64,000 nt of DNA from Streptomyces xanthophaeus. Lineage in GTDB: Bacteria; Actinomycetota; Actinomycetes; Streptomycetales; Streptomycetaceae. A program made the position numbers and the translations under genes. Below, one piece after another: positions 1 to 7,845 of the stretch. Numbering within the stretch: position 1 is the first letter of the stretch; every line of letters starts with the position of its first letter. The stretch spans positions 3,811,501 through 3,875,500 of the forward strand of contig NZ_CP076543.1 in NCBI RefSeq assembly GCF_030440515.1, written 5' to 3'. Under the pieces are notes generated by a model. The model did no database searches, was not told where the DNA came from, and saw only the letters and a list, made by a program, of their open reading frames with translations.

Positions 1-396
1 GGGGCCGGTCAGGACGGTGTGCGCGGCGGGCAGCCCCCGCCCGTCCCGGTCGGTGACCAGGACGGTGGCGCCGGCGTCGGCGAGGGTGAAGGCGATCCGC
101 TCGTCCGGGCTCGCCGGGTCGAGCGGCACGTACGCGCCGCCCGCCTTGAGCACCGCGAGCAGCGCCGTCACCAGGGCGGTGGTGCGCTCCATGCAGACGG
201 CGACCGGCACTTCGGGGCCGACGCCGAGGGAGCGCAGGTGGTGGGCGAGGCGGTTGGCGGAGCGGTCGAGCTCGCGGTAGGTCAGCCGGCCGTCGATGCC
301 GGTCACGGCGATCGCGTCGCCCCGCACCGACGCCTGCCGCGCGAACCAGGCGTCGATGGTGCCCGTTCCCGGGGCGGCCAGTGGGTCAGCGGTCAC
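1..396 (-). CDS. NRPS adenylation-domain protein, N-terminal part (cut by window edge)
   Basis: Only the first 132 codons are present; the rest lies beyond the left edge. The translation begins (V)TADPLAAPGTGTIDAWF and contains the adenylation core motifs LTYREL (A1, about residue 43) and LKAGGAYVPLD (A2, about residue 85), diagnostic for amino-acid-activating NRPS/acyl-CoA ligase domains. The protein starts directly with the A domain, with no condensation domain ahead of it. The GTG at 394-396 is chosen because it overlaps the stop of the upstream gene (386-388) by 11 nt, so the two are probably translationally coupled. The substrate-specificity pocket is outside the window, so the activated amino acid cannot be read. 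Confidence 0.88.
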   Translation of the reverse strand, partial: MTADPLAAPGTGTIDAWFARQASVRGDAIAVTGIDGRLTYRELDRSANRLAHHLRSLGVGPEVPVAVCMERTTALVTALLAVLKAGGAYVPLDPASPDERIAFTLADAGATVLVTDRDGRGLPAAHTVLTGP

Positions 397-2077
397 GGTG
401 CGTGTTCCTCTCGGTGCCGGACACCCGGAAGCGGACCGCTAGGAGATCCAGCACGGGCCCGTCCGGGAAGGTGATTGCGTCGTGCAGCGTCTGCTCGTAG
501 GCGGCCAGCAGCGCGGCCGGGGTCTCGGGCCCGAACAGGTCGGTGTCGTATTCGAGGGTCAGCGCGACACCCGCACCGCTCTCCTGCGCGTACAGGCTGA
601 GGTCGTACTTCGCGGTGTCCTGCGGGCCCGTGAGGTCGAGGGAGCAGTGCTCCAGCCCGGCGAAGACCGGGTCCGACTGCTCCTTGAGGAAGCTGAACAT
701 CACCCGGAACACCGGCAGGAAGTCCCGGCTGCGCCGGGACACGAGGGCCTCGACCAGTTTGTCGAAGGGCAGTTCCTGCTGCGCGGAAGCGTCGAGCAGC
801 GCGGTACGGGTACGGGCGAGCAGCCCCCGGAAGGCCGGGTCCCCGCCGAGTCCGACGCGGACCGGAACCATGTTGATGAGGCAGCCGAGGAGCTCCTGGA
901 GCTCGGGCCGGGTGCGGCCGGCGACCGGGATGCCCACGATGACGTCCTCGGTCCCGGACCAGCCCGCGAGCAGCGCCTGGAACCCGGCGAGCAGCGTCAT
1001 GTTGAGCGTTCCGCGCTCGGTGCGGCCGAACTCCCTCAGGCGGGAGACGAGTTCGGGTCCGAGGTCGCGGGTGACGACCGCGCCGCGGAAGGACCGGTGG
1101 CGGGGCCGGGGGTGGTCGGTGGGCACGGCGAGGGCCTGCGGGTCGTCGCCGAGCACCGCCCGCCAGTGGGCGGTCAGGGCGTCCAGGGTGTCGCCCTGGA
1201 GCCGCTCGCGCTGCCAGACGGCGTAGTCGGCGTACTGCAGCGCGGGCTCGCCGCCGATGCCCGCGACCGTACCCACGCCCGTGCCCGCGCCCGTGCCCGG
1301 GTCGCCGTACAGCTCCCCCAGCTCCCGGAAGAAGATCTCGACGGACCAGCCGTCGATGGCGATGTGATGGAACGTCACCACCAGGTGGTGGTCCTCGGCG
1401 CCGAGCCGCAGCAGGTGGGCCCGCAGCGGCAGGTCGGCGGCGAGGTCGAAGACGTACGCGCCCGCCTCGGCGGCGATGCGCGCCGCCTCGGCCGCGGGTT
1501 CCGCCGCGCCGGTCAGGTCGGTGGCCGGGAGCGGGAACTCCCCGGGTGCGGCGACGGCCTGGTGGGGCACCCCGGACGACGCCTGGTAGGTCGTGCGCAG
1601 CACCTCGTGCCGGGCGACGAGCGCGGTCAGCGCCCGGCCGAGCCTGCCGTGGTCGAGGGCGCCGCGCAGCTTCAGCACGGTCGGCACGTTGTAGAGCGTG
1701 GTGTCGGGGTCGATCTGCTGCATGAACCAGAGCCGCTGCTGGGCGAAGGACAGTGCGGGCCGCTCCGGCCGCACCCCGGCCCGCGGGCCCGACGGTCCCT
1801 CCGCCGCGGCTCCCGCCCCCGGTCCCGTCCCCGCCTTCCTGGCCGCCATGGCGCCGCGCACCAGGCGGGCCATGCCCTCCAGGGTGCCCGCGTCGAGCAG
1901 CCCCGCGGGCTCGACGCGGGCGCCGAGCTCCTCGTCGATCCGGTCGGCGAGGGTGCGTACCGCTTCCGGCCGCCCGCCCAGTGCCTGCCAGTGCGAGCCG
2001 AGCGTCACGTCGGTGGCGTCGAGGATCTCGGCCCACATCAGGGCGAGCTCCTCCTCCACGAATCCCATGACTGTCAT
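386..2077 (-). CDS. Stand-alone NRPS protein: degenerate carrier domain plus condensation domain
   Basis: 563 aa. Residues 8-75 align with a peptidyl carrier domain (E-x3-LALMWAEIL ... LGGRPEAVRTL), but the phosphopantetheine serine of the usual LGG(H/D)S motif is a proline (about residue 37), so it should not be loadable. Residues 108-545 form a condensation domain: SFAQQRLWF (C1), HHIAIDGWS (C3, active-site second His at about 238) and GCLINMVPVRV (C5) are intact, which suggests an active LCL-type domain. It overlaps the thioesterase gene by ATGA (2074-2077) and the adenylation gene by 11 nt, so it belongs to the same operon. The likely role is amide bond formation between substrates carried on other proteins. 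Confidence 0.9.
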   Translation of the reverse strand: MTVMGFVEEELALMWAEILDATDVTLGSHWQALGGRPEAVRTLADRIDEELGARVEPAGLLDAGTLEGMARLVRGAMAARKAGTGPGAGAAAEGPSGPRAGVRPERPALSFAQQRLWFMQQIDPDTTLYNVPTVLKLRGALDHGRLGRALTALVARHEVLRTTYQASSGVPHQAVAAPGEFPLPATDLTGAAEPAAEAARIAAEAGAYVFDLAADLPLRAHLLRLGAEDHHLVVTFHHIAIDGWSVEIFFRELGELYGDPGTGAGTGVGTVAGIGGEPALQYADYAVWQRERLQGDTLDALTAHWRAVLGDDPQALAVPTDHPRPRHRSFRGAVVTRDLGPELVSRLREFGRTERGTLNMTLLAGFQALLAGWSGTEDVIVGIPVAGRTRPELQELLGCLINMVPVRVGLGGDPAFRGLLARTRTALLDASAQQELPFDKLVEALVSRRSRDFLPVFRVMFSFLKEQSDPVFAGLEHCSLDLTGPQDTAKYDLSLYAQESGAGVALTLEYDTDLFGPETPAALLAAYEQTLHDAITFPDGPVLDLLAVRFRVSGTERNTHRDR

Positions 2078-2949
2078 ATGAGTTGTGTCCCGGAGTGAGA
2101 GTGACGCACGGCGTCCTGGAGCAGTTCGAGGAATTTCGGCGGGTTGCCGCTGAAGTAGAAGTGGTCGCCCTCGAAGACGTGCACGTCGGCGTCGGCCGTC
2201 GTGTGGGCGCCCCAGGCGCCGGCCTCGGCGAGCGGGACGTCGGGGTCCCCGTCGGCGACGAACACGGTGACCGGGCAGCCGACCACGGCGCCCGCGTCGA
2301 CCCGGTACTCCGCCAGGGCGCGCAGGTCGCCGCGGATGGCGGGAAGCACGAGCTGCAGCAGCTCCGGGTCCTGGCGCACTCCGTCGCTGGTGCCGCCGAG
2401 GCCCATGATGCGGGCGAGCACGGCGTCGTCGGGCTCGGGCTCGGCTGCGGACCCGGGCTCGGATCCGGCCTCCCCCGAGGTCAGCCGGTCCGTACGCACC
2501 GAGGGCGCCGAACTGGCGGAAGCGACGAGGAGGTGGGGAGCGGTGCCCCCGGCCGACTCCAGCCGCCGGGCCACCTCGAAGCCGATGAGACCGCCCATGC
2601 TGTGCCCGAAGAAGGCCGGACGCCGTGGCAGCCGGGTGCGCAGGGCCTCGTACACGCCGTCCGCCAGCGCCGCCACCGAGCCCGCGGGCTCCTCGAAGAG
2701 CCGGTTCTCGCGCCCCGGGTACTGCACGACCAGCATCTCGATGTCCGGGTCGAGCGCCGCCGACAGGTCGAAGTAGTAACTGGCCGACCCGCCCGCGTGC
2801 GGGAAGCAGACCAGGGTGTACCGGGCCGCCGGCTTCGGGTGGAAGCAGCGGATCCAGGTGGTGGGGGCGGGGCCGGTCCCCAGGACCCGCACCGGTGTCG
2901 TCGTGGCCGTGCCGCCGTCGGGACAGTGGCCTTCGCCGGCGCCGCCCAT
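2074..2949 (-). CDS. Type II thioesterase (editing thioesterase of NRPS)
   Basis: 291 aa, GrsT/RifR-like alpha/beta hydrolase. It has CFPHAGGSASYY near the N-terminus, the nucleophile elbow FFGHSMGG at about residue 100, a DGDPDVP acid region and the late histidine in EGDHFYF. Such proteins hydrolyse misprimed or stalled acyl groups from carrier proteins. The start at 2947-2949 is taken because TGATG overlaps the stop of the FMN reductase gene; it reads MGGAGEGH, with about 40 linker residues before the hydrolase core. An unusual acidic S/E/P stretch (about residues 155-175) lies in the lid region. It is co-transcribed with the condensation protein (ATGA overlap). Confidence 0.92.
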   Translation of the reverse strand: MGGAGEGHCPDGGTATTTPVRVLGTGPAPTTWIRCFHPKPAARYTLVCFPHAGGSASYYFDLSAALDPDIEMLVVQYPGRENRLFEEPAGSVAALADGVYEALRTRLPRRPAFFGHSMGGLIGFEVARRLESAGGTAPHLLVASASSAPSVRTDRLTSGEAGSEPGSAAEPEPDDAVLARIMGLGGTSDGVRQDPELLQLVLPAIRGDLRALAEYRVDAGAVVGCPVTVFVADGDPDVPLAEAGAWGAHTTADADVHVFEGDHFYFSGNPPKFLELLQDAVRHSHSGTQLI

Positions 2950-3563
2950 CAGGCGTGCACCGCGTCCGCGCGCACCGTGTCCGCGCGCAGCGCCCGGTGG
3001 GCCCGGCGCGCCTCCGCGAACTCGACGACCTGGCCGGCCATCGCCGTCAGCTGCTGCTGGATGTGCGGGTCGGAGCACTGGCCGTCCGCACCGAACCCGG
3101 CCGTCGCGCTGTTGAGCGCCACCCCCAGCGGGGTGGTCCAGCCGCGCAGGGCGTGCACGATGTCCCGGAGCGCGGCGAGCGTGGTCACCGCGCCCTGCCA
3201 GCCCATCCCGACGGACAGGCAGCCGACGGCCCGCTCCGAGAGGTAGGGCCGGGCATCGCCGCGCAGCTCCTCGGTGTAGTCCAGGGCGTTCTTCAGCAGC
3301 CCGGACACCGTGCCGTGGTACGCGGGGCTCGCCAGCACCACGCCGTCCGCCGAGGCCACCTCGTCGAGGAGCCGGCGCGCCTGGGGCGGGCAGGCCGCCA
3401 CGCGCGGGTCGTAGAGCGGCATGACGAGGTCGGCGCCGCTGACGAGACTGACCTGCGCGCCCAGCCGGGCGGCCTCCGCGAGCACCACCCGCAGCCCGAG
3501 CTCCGCGGTGGAGCCAGGCCGGGAGGACCCTCCGATTCCTACGACCTTCACGGCCTGCTGCAT
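2949..3563 (-). CDS. NADPH-dependent FMN reductase family protein
   Basis: 204 aa flavodoxin-like fold. The FMN phosphate loop GSSRPGSTAELGLR is near the N-terminus and the family hallmark SPAYHGTVSGLLKNALDY is in the middle, as in SsuE/NADPH-dependent FMN reductases. It would supply reduced flavin to a monooxygenase or reduce a substrate directly; no flavin monooxygenase is visible in the window. The ATG at 3561-3563 follows GGGGAG at 6 nt. It is the first gene of the leftward NRPS operon, and its stop overlaps the thioesterase start by 1 nt (TGATG), so it is probably a biosynthetic component rather than a housekeeping enzyme. Confidence 0.87.
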   Translation of the reverse strand: MQQAVKVVGIGGSSRPGSTAELGLRVVLAEAARLGAQVSLVSGADLVMPLYDPRVAACPPQARRLLDEVASADGVVLASPAYHGTVSGLLKNALDYTEELRGDARPYLSERAVGCLSVGMGWQGAVTTLAALRDIVHALRGWTTPLGVALNSATAGFGADGQCSDPHIQQQLTAMAGQVVEFAEARRAHRALRADTVRADAVHA

Positions 3564-4029
3564 GAACTCCCCGTTTCGCGTGTCTTGGTCCGAAAGCCCG
3601 GCTGCCCGTCCTCGTGGCACTCCGGGTTCCCCGGTGGTCGATCTCCCCGGCCGATCAGGACCGGCCACAGCCTTCGGCACGCCAACTTGCAGGTCAACGC
3701 CCGTCGTCCGGGGGAATCCGATGGCCCCGTTCGGACATTCCGATGGCGCTTGCGGTAATGCCCGGTGCCCGTCGGGGGCCTTGCTCCCACCGGAGCACCC
3801 GGGCCGCCGCCACCGATCGTTCCCACTGATGGGAGCCATCGGAGATACCCGTCGGCCCGCCCTTTTCCAGGCGCCCCGGATGCGCGGATCATCGGAGCGG
3901 CGCCGATCGCGCACACCGCCCCATGCCGAGCTTCCGGCGCGTACTCGAACAGGGTCATGTCCCGGAACCGACGGCCCGCACGGCCGCCGGCCGTCCGGGT
4001 TCCCTGCCCACCGCGGATCCGAGAAGCCC
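3564..4029. other. Divergent promoter region between NRPS operon and dehydrogenase-like gene
   Basis: 466 nt without a convincing gene; frames crossing it lack family motifs. It must hold the divergent promoters for the leftward biosynthetic operon and the rightward dehydrogenase-like gene. I see no clear -35/-10 pair and no strong dyad. Confidence 0.5.
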
Positions 4030-5061
4030 ATGCCCCAGGTCGACGACCCCGCCGCTCCCCGCATCGCCGTCGTCGGAGCGACCGGCGCAGTGGGCGGCAC
4101 CCTGCTCGAACTCATCGAGGACCGCGCTCTGCCGTACCGGCGTCTGCACCTGGTGGCGTCCGCCCGCTCGGCCGGCCGTACGATCCGCGTCGACGGCCGC
4201 GACCAACGCGTCACCGAGCTCTCCCGGTTCGCGTTCGGCACGGTGGACGCGGCCCTGTTCTGCGCCGGCGAGCAGATCAGCAGGGAGTGGGTCCCGGTCG
4301 CCGTCGCCCACGGAGCCCTGGCCATCGACAGCACCCCCGCCTTCCGGATGACCCCGGGCACCCCCCTGGTCGTCCCGCAGCTCAACGCGGCCGAGCTGGG
4401 CCGCCGTCCGGCGGGCGGGGTGATCGCGGTGCCCGGCGCCGCCACGGTGCCCGTGGTCCGTGTGCTGCGGGACGTGGAGCGCCGCTGGGGGATCCGCCGG
4501 ATCGTCGTCAGTACGTACCAGGGCGCCTCGGGCGCCGGGCACGGCGGCATCGAGGAGCTCCAGGACGGCTCGCGCACGGTCCTGCAGGACCCGCAGGCCA
4601 CCGTGCCCTCGGCGCAGTTCTCGCCCGCACTGGCCTTCAACGTGCTGCCCGGCATCGGCGACGTCCTGGAGGACGGCTCGACCCTCCAGGAGCGGGAGGT
4701 GGCCGACGAGGTCCGGAAGGTCCTGGGGCTGCCCGGCATCGAGGTCACGGCGACCTGCGTCCGGGTCCCGATGGTCAGCGGGCACGGCGCGGCGGTGTGG
4801 GTGCAGTGCCGTGCGGCGGTGGACCGCGCCGAACTGGTCGCACTGCTGAGGGCGTTGCCCGAGGTCGTGGTCCACGACCTCGGCGGCCCGACCCCGGCGG
4901 CGCTGGGCGACCCGGACCAGCTCCACGTGGGGCGCATCCGGGTCTCGGCCACCGCCCCCGAGGGCTTCTGGCTGTGGCTGGCCACCGACAACCTCCGGGT
5001 GGGCGGCGCGCTGGACGCCGTACGGATAGTGGAGGAACTGCTGGCCCGGGGCGCCCTGTGA
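4030..5061 (+). CDS. Aspartate-semialdehyde dehydrogenase paralogue lacking the catalytic cysteine
   Basis: 343 aa, the usual length for aspartate-beta-semialdehyde dehydrogenase. The NADP-binding GATGAVGGTLLELI (residues 17-30), AFRMTPGTPLVVPQLN, STYQGASGAGHGG and RVPMVSGHG (catalytic His) are recognisable. The active-site segment normally read ANPNCST is AVPGAAT (residues 133-139): the nucleophilic Cys is Ala at about residue 137. The neighbouring SAGGxxS phosphate loop is CAGEQIS. It therefore should not do the canonical acyl-enzyme reaction. It may be a binding or regulatory protein, or an oxidoreductase with another mechanism. Divergent from the NRPS operon, hence probably part of the cluster. 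ATG 4030 begins just before the conserved N-terminus. Confidence 0.87.
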   Translation: MPQVDDPAAPRIAVVGATGAVGGTLLELIEDRALPYRRLHLVASARSAGRTIRVDGRDQRVTELSRFAFGTVDAALFCAGEQISREWVPVAVAHGALAIDSTPAFRMTPGTPLVVPQLNAAELGRRPAGGVIAVPGAATVPVVRVLRDVERRWGIRRIVVSTYQGASGAGHGGIEELQDGSRTVLQDPQATVPSAQFSPALAFNVLPGIGDVLEDGSTLQEREVADEVRKVLGLPGIEVTATCVRVPMVSGHGAAVWVQCRAAVDRAELVALLRALPEVVVHDLGGPTPAALGDPDQLHVGRIRVSATAPEGFWLWLATDNLRVGGALDAVRIVEELLARGAL

Positions 5062-5137
5062 ACACGCCGCCGCCGGCCCGCCCGAAGGCGGGGCCGGCGG
5101 GGCCACGGGTGCTGACGGAACCGCGGGACGGCGGCCT

Positions 5138-6043
5138 TCAGCAGGCCACCAGCTGCCGGTCCTGCTCGGCGAAGCGGACCATCCAGTCGATGAACACCCG
5201 CATCTCACGGGTGAGGTGGCGCCCGTACCGCCACGCGATCTGTGTGTAGACCTCGAACGGAGCCTTCCAGTCCAGCACCGTCAGCGACTGCGCCTCGATC
5301 TCGGCGGCCACCGCCATCGCGGGCAGCACACTGACACCGAGACCGGCCGAGACCCCGCGCTTGATCGACTCGATGTTGCCGAACTGCAGCAGCGGTACGG
5401 GCTGCTCGGCCCCGCCGTTGAGCTCCGCCTCGAACATCGCCCCGTACGAGCAGCCCGCCTCCGGCGCCAGGATCGGCACCGCGCGCAGATCACCGGTGGA
5501 GACGTTGCGGACGCCCGCCAGGACATGGTCCGGGGCGGCGACCGCGACCAGCGGCTCGGAGCCGAGGATCTCGGTCCTGACCCCGGGATGGTCGGTCTCG
5601 GCCTCCATGAGGAAGCCCAGGTCGAAGGTGCCCTGCCGGAGCGCCTCGCAGGTGTCCCGGCACAGGCTGGGCCGCAGGGCGAGCTGGAGCTGCGGGTAGC
5701 GGTGGTGGAAGTACTCCAGGACCGGGGGCATCCGGTAGGACGTGAAGCTCTCCATCGTGCCGATGGTGAGCACCCCCGAAGGTTCGCCCAGGCCGGTGGT
5801 CCGGTCCCGGGCCTCGTCGACCAGGGACAGGATCCGCTCGGCGTACGGAACGAGCCGTTCTCCGGCCGGAGTCAGCCGGATCCGCCCCCGCAGGCGCTCG
5901 AAGAGCTCCACGCCCAGCGCCACCTCCAGGCCTTTGACCTGGGCGGTGACGCTGGACTGCGCGTACTTCAGGTCGGCTGCGGCGCGGGTGAAGCTGAGCA
6001 GGGTCGCGACCCGGTGAAAGGTGGTGAGCTGTTTCAGATCCAT
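5138..6043 (-). CDS. LysR-family transcriptional regulator
   Basis: 301 aa with the standard layout. An N-terminal winged helix-turn-helix (MDLKQLTTFHRVATLLSFTR, then AAADLKYAQSSVTAQVKGLE) is followed by a helical linker and a periplasmic-binding-like effector domain (about residues 90-295). The start at 6041-6043 gives the canonical LysR N-terminus. It is convergent with the cysteine-less dehydrogenase gene and lies 43 nt downstream of a small secreted-peptide gene on the same strand, so the two may share a transcript. It probably controls part of the peptide locus; the effector is unknown. Cys198-type redox residues of OxyR are not apparent. Confidence 0.92.
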   Translation of the reverse strand: MDLKQLTTFHRVATLLSFTRAAADLKYAQSSVTAQVKGLEVALGVELFERLRGRIRLTPAGERLVPYAERILSLVDEARDRTTGLGEPSGVLTIGTMESFTSYRMPPVLEYFHHRYPQLQLALRPSLCRDTCEALRQGTFDLGFLMEAETDHPGVRTEILGSEPLVAVAAPDHVLAGVRNVSTGDLRAVPILAPEAGCSYGAMFEAELNGGAEQPVPLLQFGNIESIKRGVSAGLGVSVLPAMAVAAEIEAQSLTVLDWKAPFEVYTQIAWRYGRHLTREMRVFIDWMVRFAEQDRQLVAC

Positions 6044-6086
6044 ACGCTGTCCCGGCGGCGCGCCGTCCCCGTGCTGGTGGCGCCGG

Positions 6087-6254
6087 TCACTGCCAGCCCA
6101 TGTCCGTCTTCTGGGCGCCGGCCTGAGTGGTGGGCTCGGCGGCGGCACCTTGCGGTACCTCGGTGGTGGCGGCCTGCGCGGTGGCGGGCGCCACCAGTAC
6201 GGCGGCACCGAAGACGACGATCGCTACGGCCTTGCCCATACGAGTGCTAAGCAT
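6087..6254 (-). CDS. Small secreted peptide precursor (55 aa), unrecognised
   Basis: 55 aa reading MLSTRMGKAVAIVVFGA then AVLVAPATAQA then ATTEVPQGAAAEPTTQAG and AQKTDMGWQ. It has a textbook Sec signal peptide: basic n-region, hydrophobic core (residues 9-22) and an A-Q-A type cleavage site near residue 28. Cleavage would release a mature peptide of about 27 residues ending DMGWQ. The ATG at 6252-6254 has AGGGGG 9 nt upstream; an in-frame ATG at 6261-6263 would abut that ribosome site. It is divergent from a LuxR-type regulator across a long palindrome and upstream of a LysR gene. The function is not recognised; a signalling role is inference from context. Confidence 0.68.
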   Translation of the reverse strand: MLSTRMGKAVAIVVFGAAVLVAPATAQAATTEVPQGAAAEPTTQAGAQKTDMGWQ

Positions 6255-6336
6255 GAAGAACATCCCCCTGTGTCATGCGTGTTTCTTGCAGCTCCAGCAT
6301 CACCACGCGTCACAGACTCGGGAAAGGGTTTTCCGG

Positions 6337-6368
6337 TGGCCAGATTGGGCCCTGACCCAATCTGGCCA
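6337..6368. promoter_or_regulatory. Perfect 13-bp-arm palindrome in divergent promoter region
   Basis: Arms TGGCCAGATTGGG and CCCAATCTGGCCA are separated by 6 nt (CCCTGA). It lies between the start of the small-peptide gene (6254) and the LuxR-type regulator (6427), 59 nt before the latter. A perfect 13-bp dyad in a divergent regulatory interval is a strong operator candidate. There is no U-tract, which argues against a simple terminator. Confidence 0.6.
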
Positions 6369-6426
6369 GCAGGGCCCGAACGGGCCCCACCGGAGATACT
6401 GGTCTCTGCTGACGGATGGGGGGCCG

Positions 6427-7434
6427 ATGCTCGACGTACTGGGACTGGACGGACCGACCGAAGCCGTTTACCGAGCGATGCTGAACCACCCGCGGGACGA
6501 CGCCGAGGCCCTGGCCGGGCTGCTCGGAACCTCCGAAGAGGCCGTGCGCACGGCATGGGACCGGCTGTCCGGCCTCTCCCTCGTGCAGTACCCCGCCGAC
6601 AGAGCGGGCGACGCGTCGGCGGCGCCCCGCGCGGTCAGCCCGGAGGTCGGCCTGGAGTACCTGCTGGCCCGCCGCCAGGCCGAGCTGTCCCTGGAGAACC
6701 AGCGCATCGCGGGCGCCCGGGCCGCGGCCCAGCAGCTGATCTCCGAGTACGAGGACCTGCGCCCGGTCGGTGGACCGGTCAGCGTGGAACACCTCGCCGA
6801 CGTCGACGAGGTCCGGACCCGCCTCGCGGTGCTCACCGAGAATGTCCGGAACGAGGTGATGGTCTTCGCCCCCGGCGGGGCGCAGACGGAGGCGAACATG
6901 GCGGCCTCCCGCCCGCTCAACGAGCGGCTGCTCGGCCGGGGCGTCACCATGCGGACGATCTACCTCGACAGCGTGCGCAACAACCCGGCCAGCGAGGCGC
7001 ACGCCAAGTGGCTGACGCAGCTGGGCGGCCAGGTCCGCACGATCGCCGTGCTGCCGCTGCGGATGACCATCGTGGACCGGACGACCGCCGTCCTTCCCGT
7101 GAACAGCGAGGACAGTGGCGAGGGCGCGGTCGCCCTCACCGGCCAGGGCACGCTCACCGCCCTGTGCACCCTCTTCGAGACGGTGTGGGAGAACGCCCGC
7201 CCGCTGGGCCGGGCCCCGCGCCGCGACGAGTCCGAACTGGACCACCAGGAAGCGGCCAGCCTGCGCCTGCTCGCCGAGGGCCACACCGACGAGGGGATCG
7301 CCAAGCGCCTCGGTGTCTCCCACCGCACGGCCCGCCGCATCGCCACGGTCCTGATGGAACGCCTGGGCGCCCGGAGCCGCTTCGAAGCCGGCGTGCGAGC
7401 GGTCCAGCGCGGCTGGCTCCCCCCGGACGCGTGA
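6427..7434 (+). CDS. LuxR-type C-terminal HTH regulator with TrmB-like N-terminal domain
   Basis: 335 aa. Residues 1-65 form a TrmB-like winged helix (GLDGPTEAVYRAMLNHPRDD). A middle region (about 115-245) resembles the phospholipase-D-like sensor part of TrmB/LuxR proteins (NEVMVFAPGGAQTEANMAAS). The C-terminus (about 270-330) is a LuxR/GerE helix-turn-helix (LRLLAEGHTDEGIAKRLGVS, then HRTARRIATVLMERLGARSR). There is no receiver domain, so it is not a conventional two-component response regulator. ATG 6427 is preceded by GGGGGG at about 4 nt. It is divergent from the secreted-peptide gene across a 13-bp-arm palindrome, which suggests autoregulation and control of the peptide. Confidence 0.88.
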   Translation: MLDVLGLDGPTEAVYRAMLNHPRDDAEALAGLLGTSEEAVRTAWDRLSGLSLVQYPADRAGDASAAPRAVSPEVGLEYLLARRQAELSLENQRIAGARAAAQQLISEYEDLRPVGGPVSVEHLADVDEVRTRLAVLTENVRNEVMVFAPGGAQTEANMAASRPLNERLLGRGVTMRTIYLDSVRNNPASEAHAKWLTQLGGQVRTIAVLPLRMTIVDRTTAVLPVNSEDSGEGAVALTGQGTLTALCTLFETVWENARPLGRAPRRDESELDHQEAASLRLLAEGHTDEGIAKRLGVSHRTARRIATVLMERLGARSRFEAGVRAVQRGWLPPDA

Positions 7435-7445
7435 CCCGGAACTGA

Positions 7446-7616
7446 CTAACGCACGCTCAGCGGGCGCTGGTCCGTCCACACCTCGTCGATGTGCGCGAGG
7501 CACTCCTCCTTGGTCCCGGCCACACCCGTGTCCCGCCAGCCCAGGGGCACGTCGCGCCCTTCGGCCCAGATCGAGTACTGCTCCTCGCCGTTGACGACAA
7601 CGGTGTACCGCCCCAC
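7446..7616 (-). CDS. MbtH-like NRPS chaperone (56 aa)
   Basis: Translation (V)[20 protein letters not shown], then [20 protein letters not shown] and [15 protein letters not shown]. The NxEEQYSIW, P-x-GW and [13 protein letters not shown] motifs are diagnostic of the MbtH family, which binds adenylation domains and keeps them soluble and active. It is slightly shorter than usual (60-75 aa) because the N-terminus begins directly at the first strand. The GTG at 7614-7616 has GGAGG about 6 nt upstream, and a stop lies in frame further up, so this is the only reasonable start. It is convergent with the LuxR-type gene. The probable client is the adenylation domain at the window's left edge, about 7 kb away. 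Confidence 0.87.
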   Translation of the reverse strand: MGRYTVVVNGEEQYSIWAEGRDVPLGWRDTGVAGTKEECLAHIDEVWTDQRPLSVR

Positions 7617-7765
7617 GCCGCACCTCCACGTACGCGCCGGCCCGACAGCCCGGCGACCTCATCTGCGGGCCCCAGCCTCATCGGCCCACCCCGCCACCAC
7701 AACACCCGCCCCATACCGGCTCCCGAACCGCGCAATCGCCCCAGCCGATCGACGGCGGCGTGCGC

Positions 7766-7799
7766 GACATTGAATAGACGCAACGTCTAGTCTAATGTC
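7766..7799 (+). promoter_or_regulatory. Promoter with embedded nested palindromic operator (TetR-type)
   Basis: A -35 box TTGAAT (7770-7775) and -10 box TAATGT (7793-7798) are exactly 17 nt apart. Inside the spacer is TAGACG-CAA-CGTCTA, framed by an outer GACATT...AATGTC (7766-7771 and 7794-7799). A related degenerate copy (CAGACGCAACGCACCGTCCAGTCT begins about 7806) lies just downstream. The geometry is classic for TetR repression of an efflux gene; the TetR gene is 1.4 kb downstream. Confidence 0.72.
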
Positions 7800-7845
7800 A
7801 CGCTCAGACGCAACGCACCGTCCAGTCTTATCCCGGAGGTCATCC

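Noticed and set aside
6310..7662. 450-codon frame antisense to the LuxR-type gene and covering the MbtH region
   Set aside because: The LuxR HTH and MbtH motifs are in other frames; this frame is a GC-bias artefact.
7795..7845. ATG 7795 as start of the MFS transporter
   Set aside because: It lies inside the -10 box, and GTG 7846 has a GGAGGT ribosome site.
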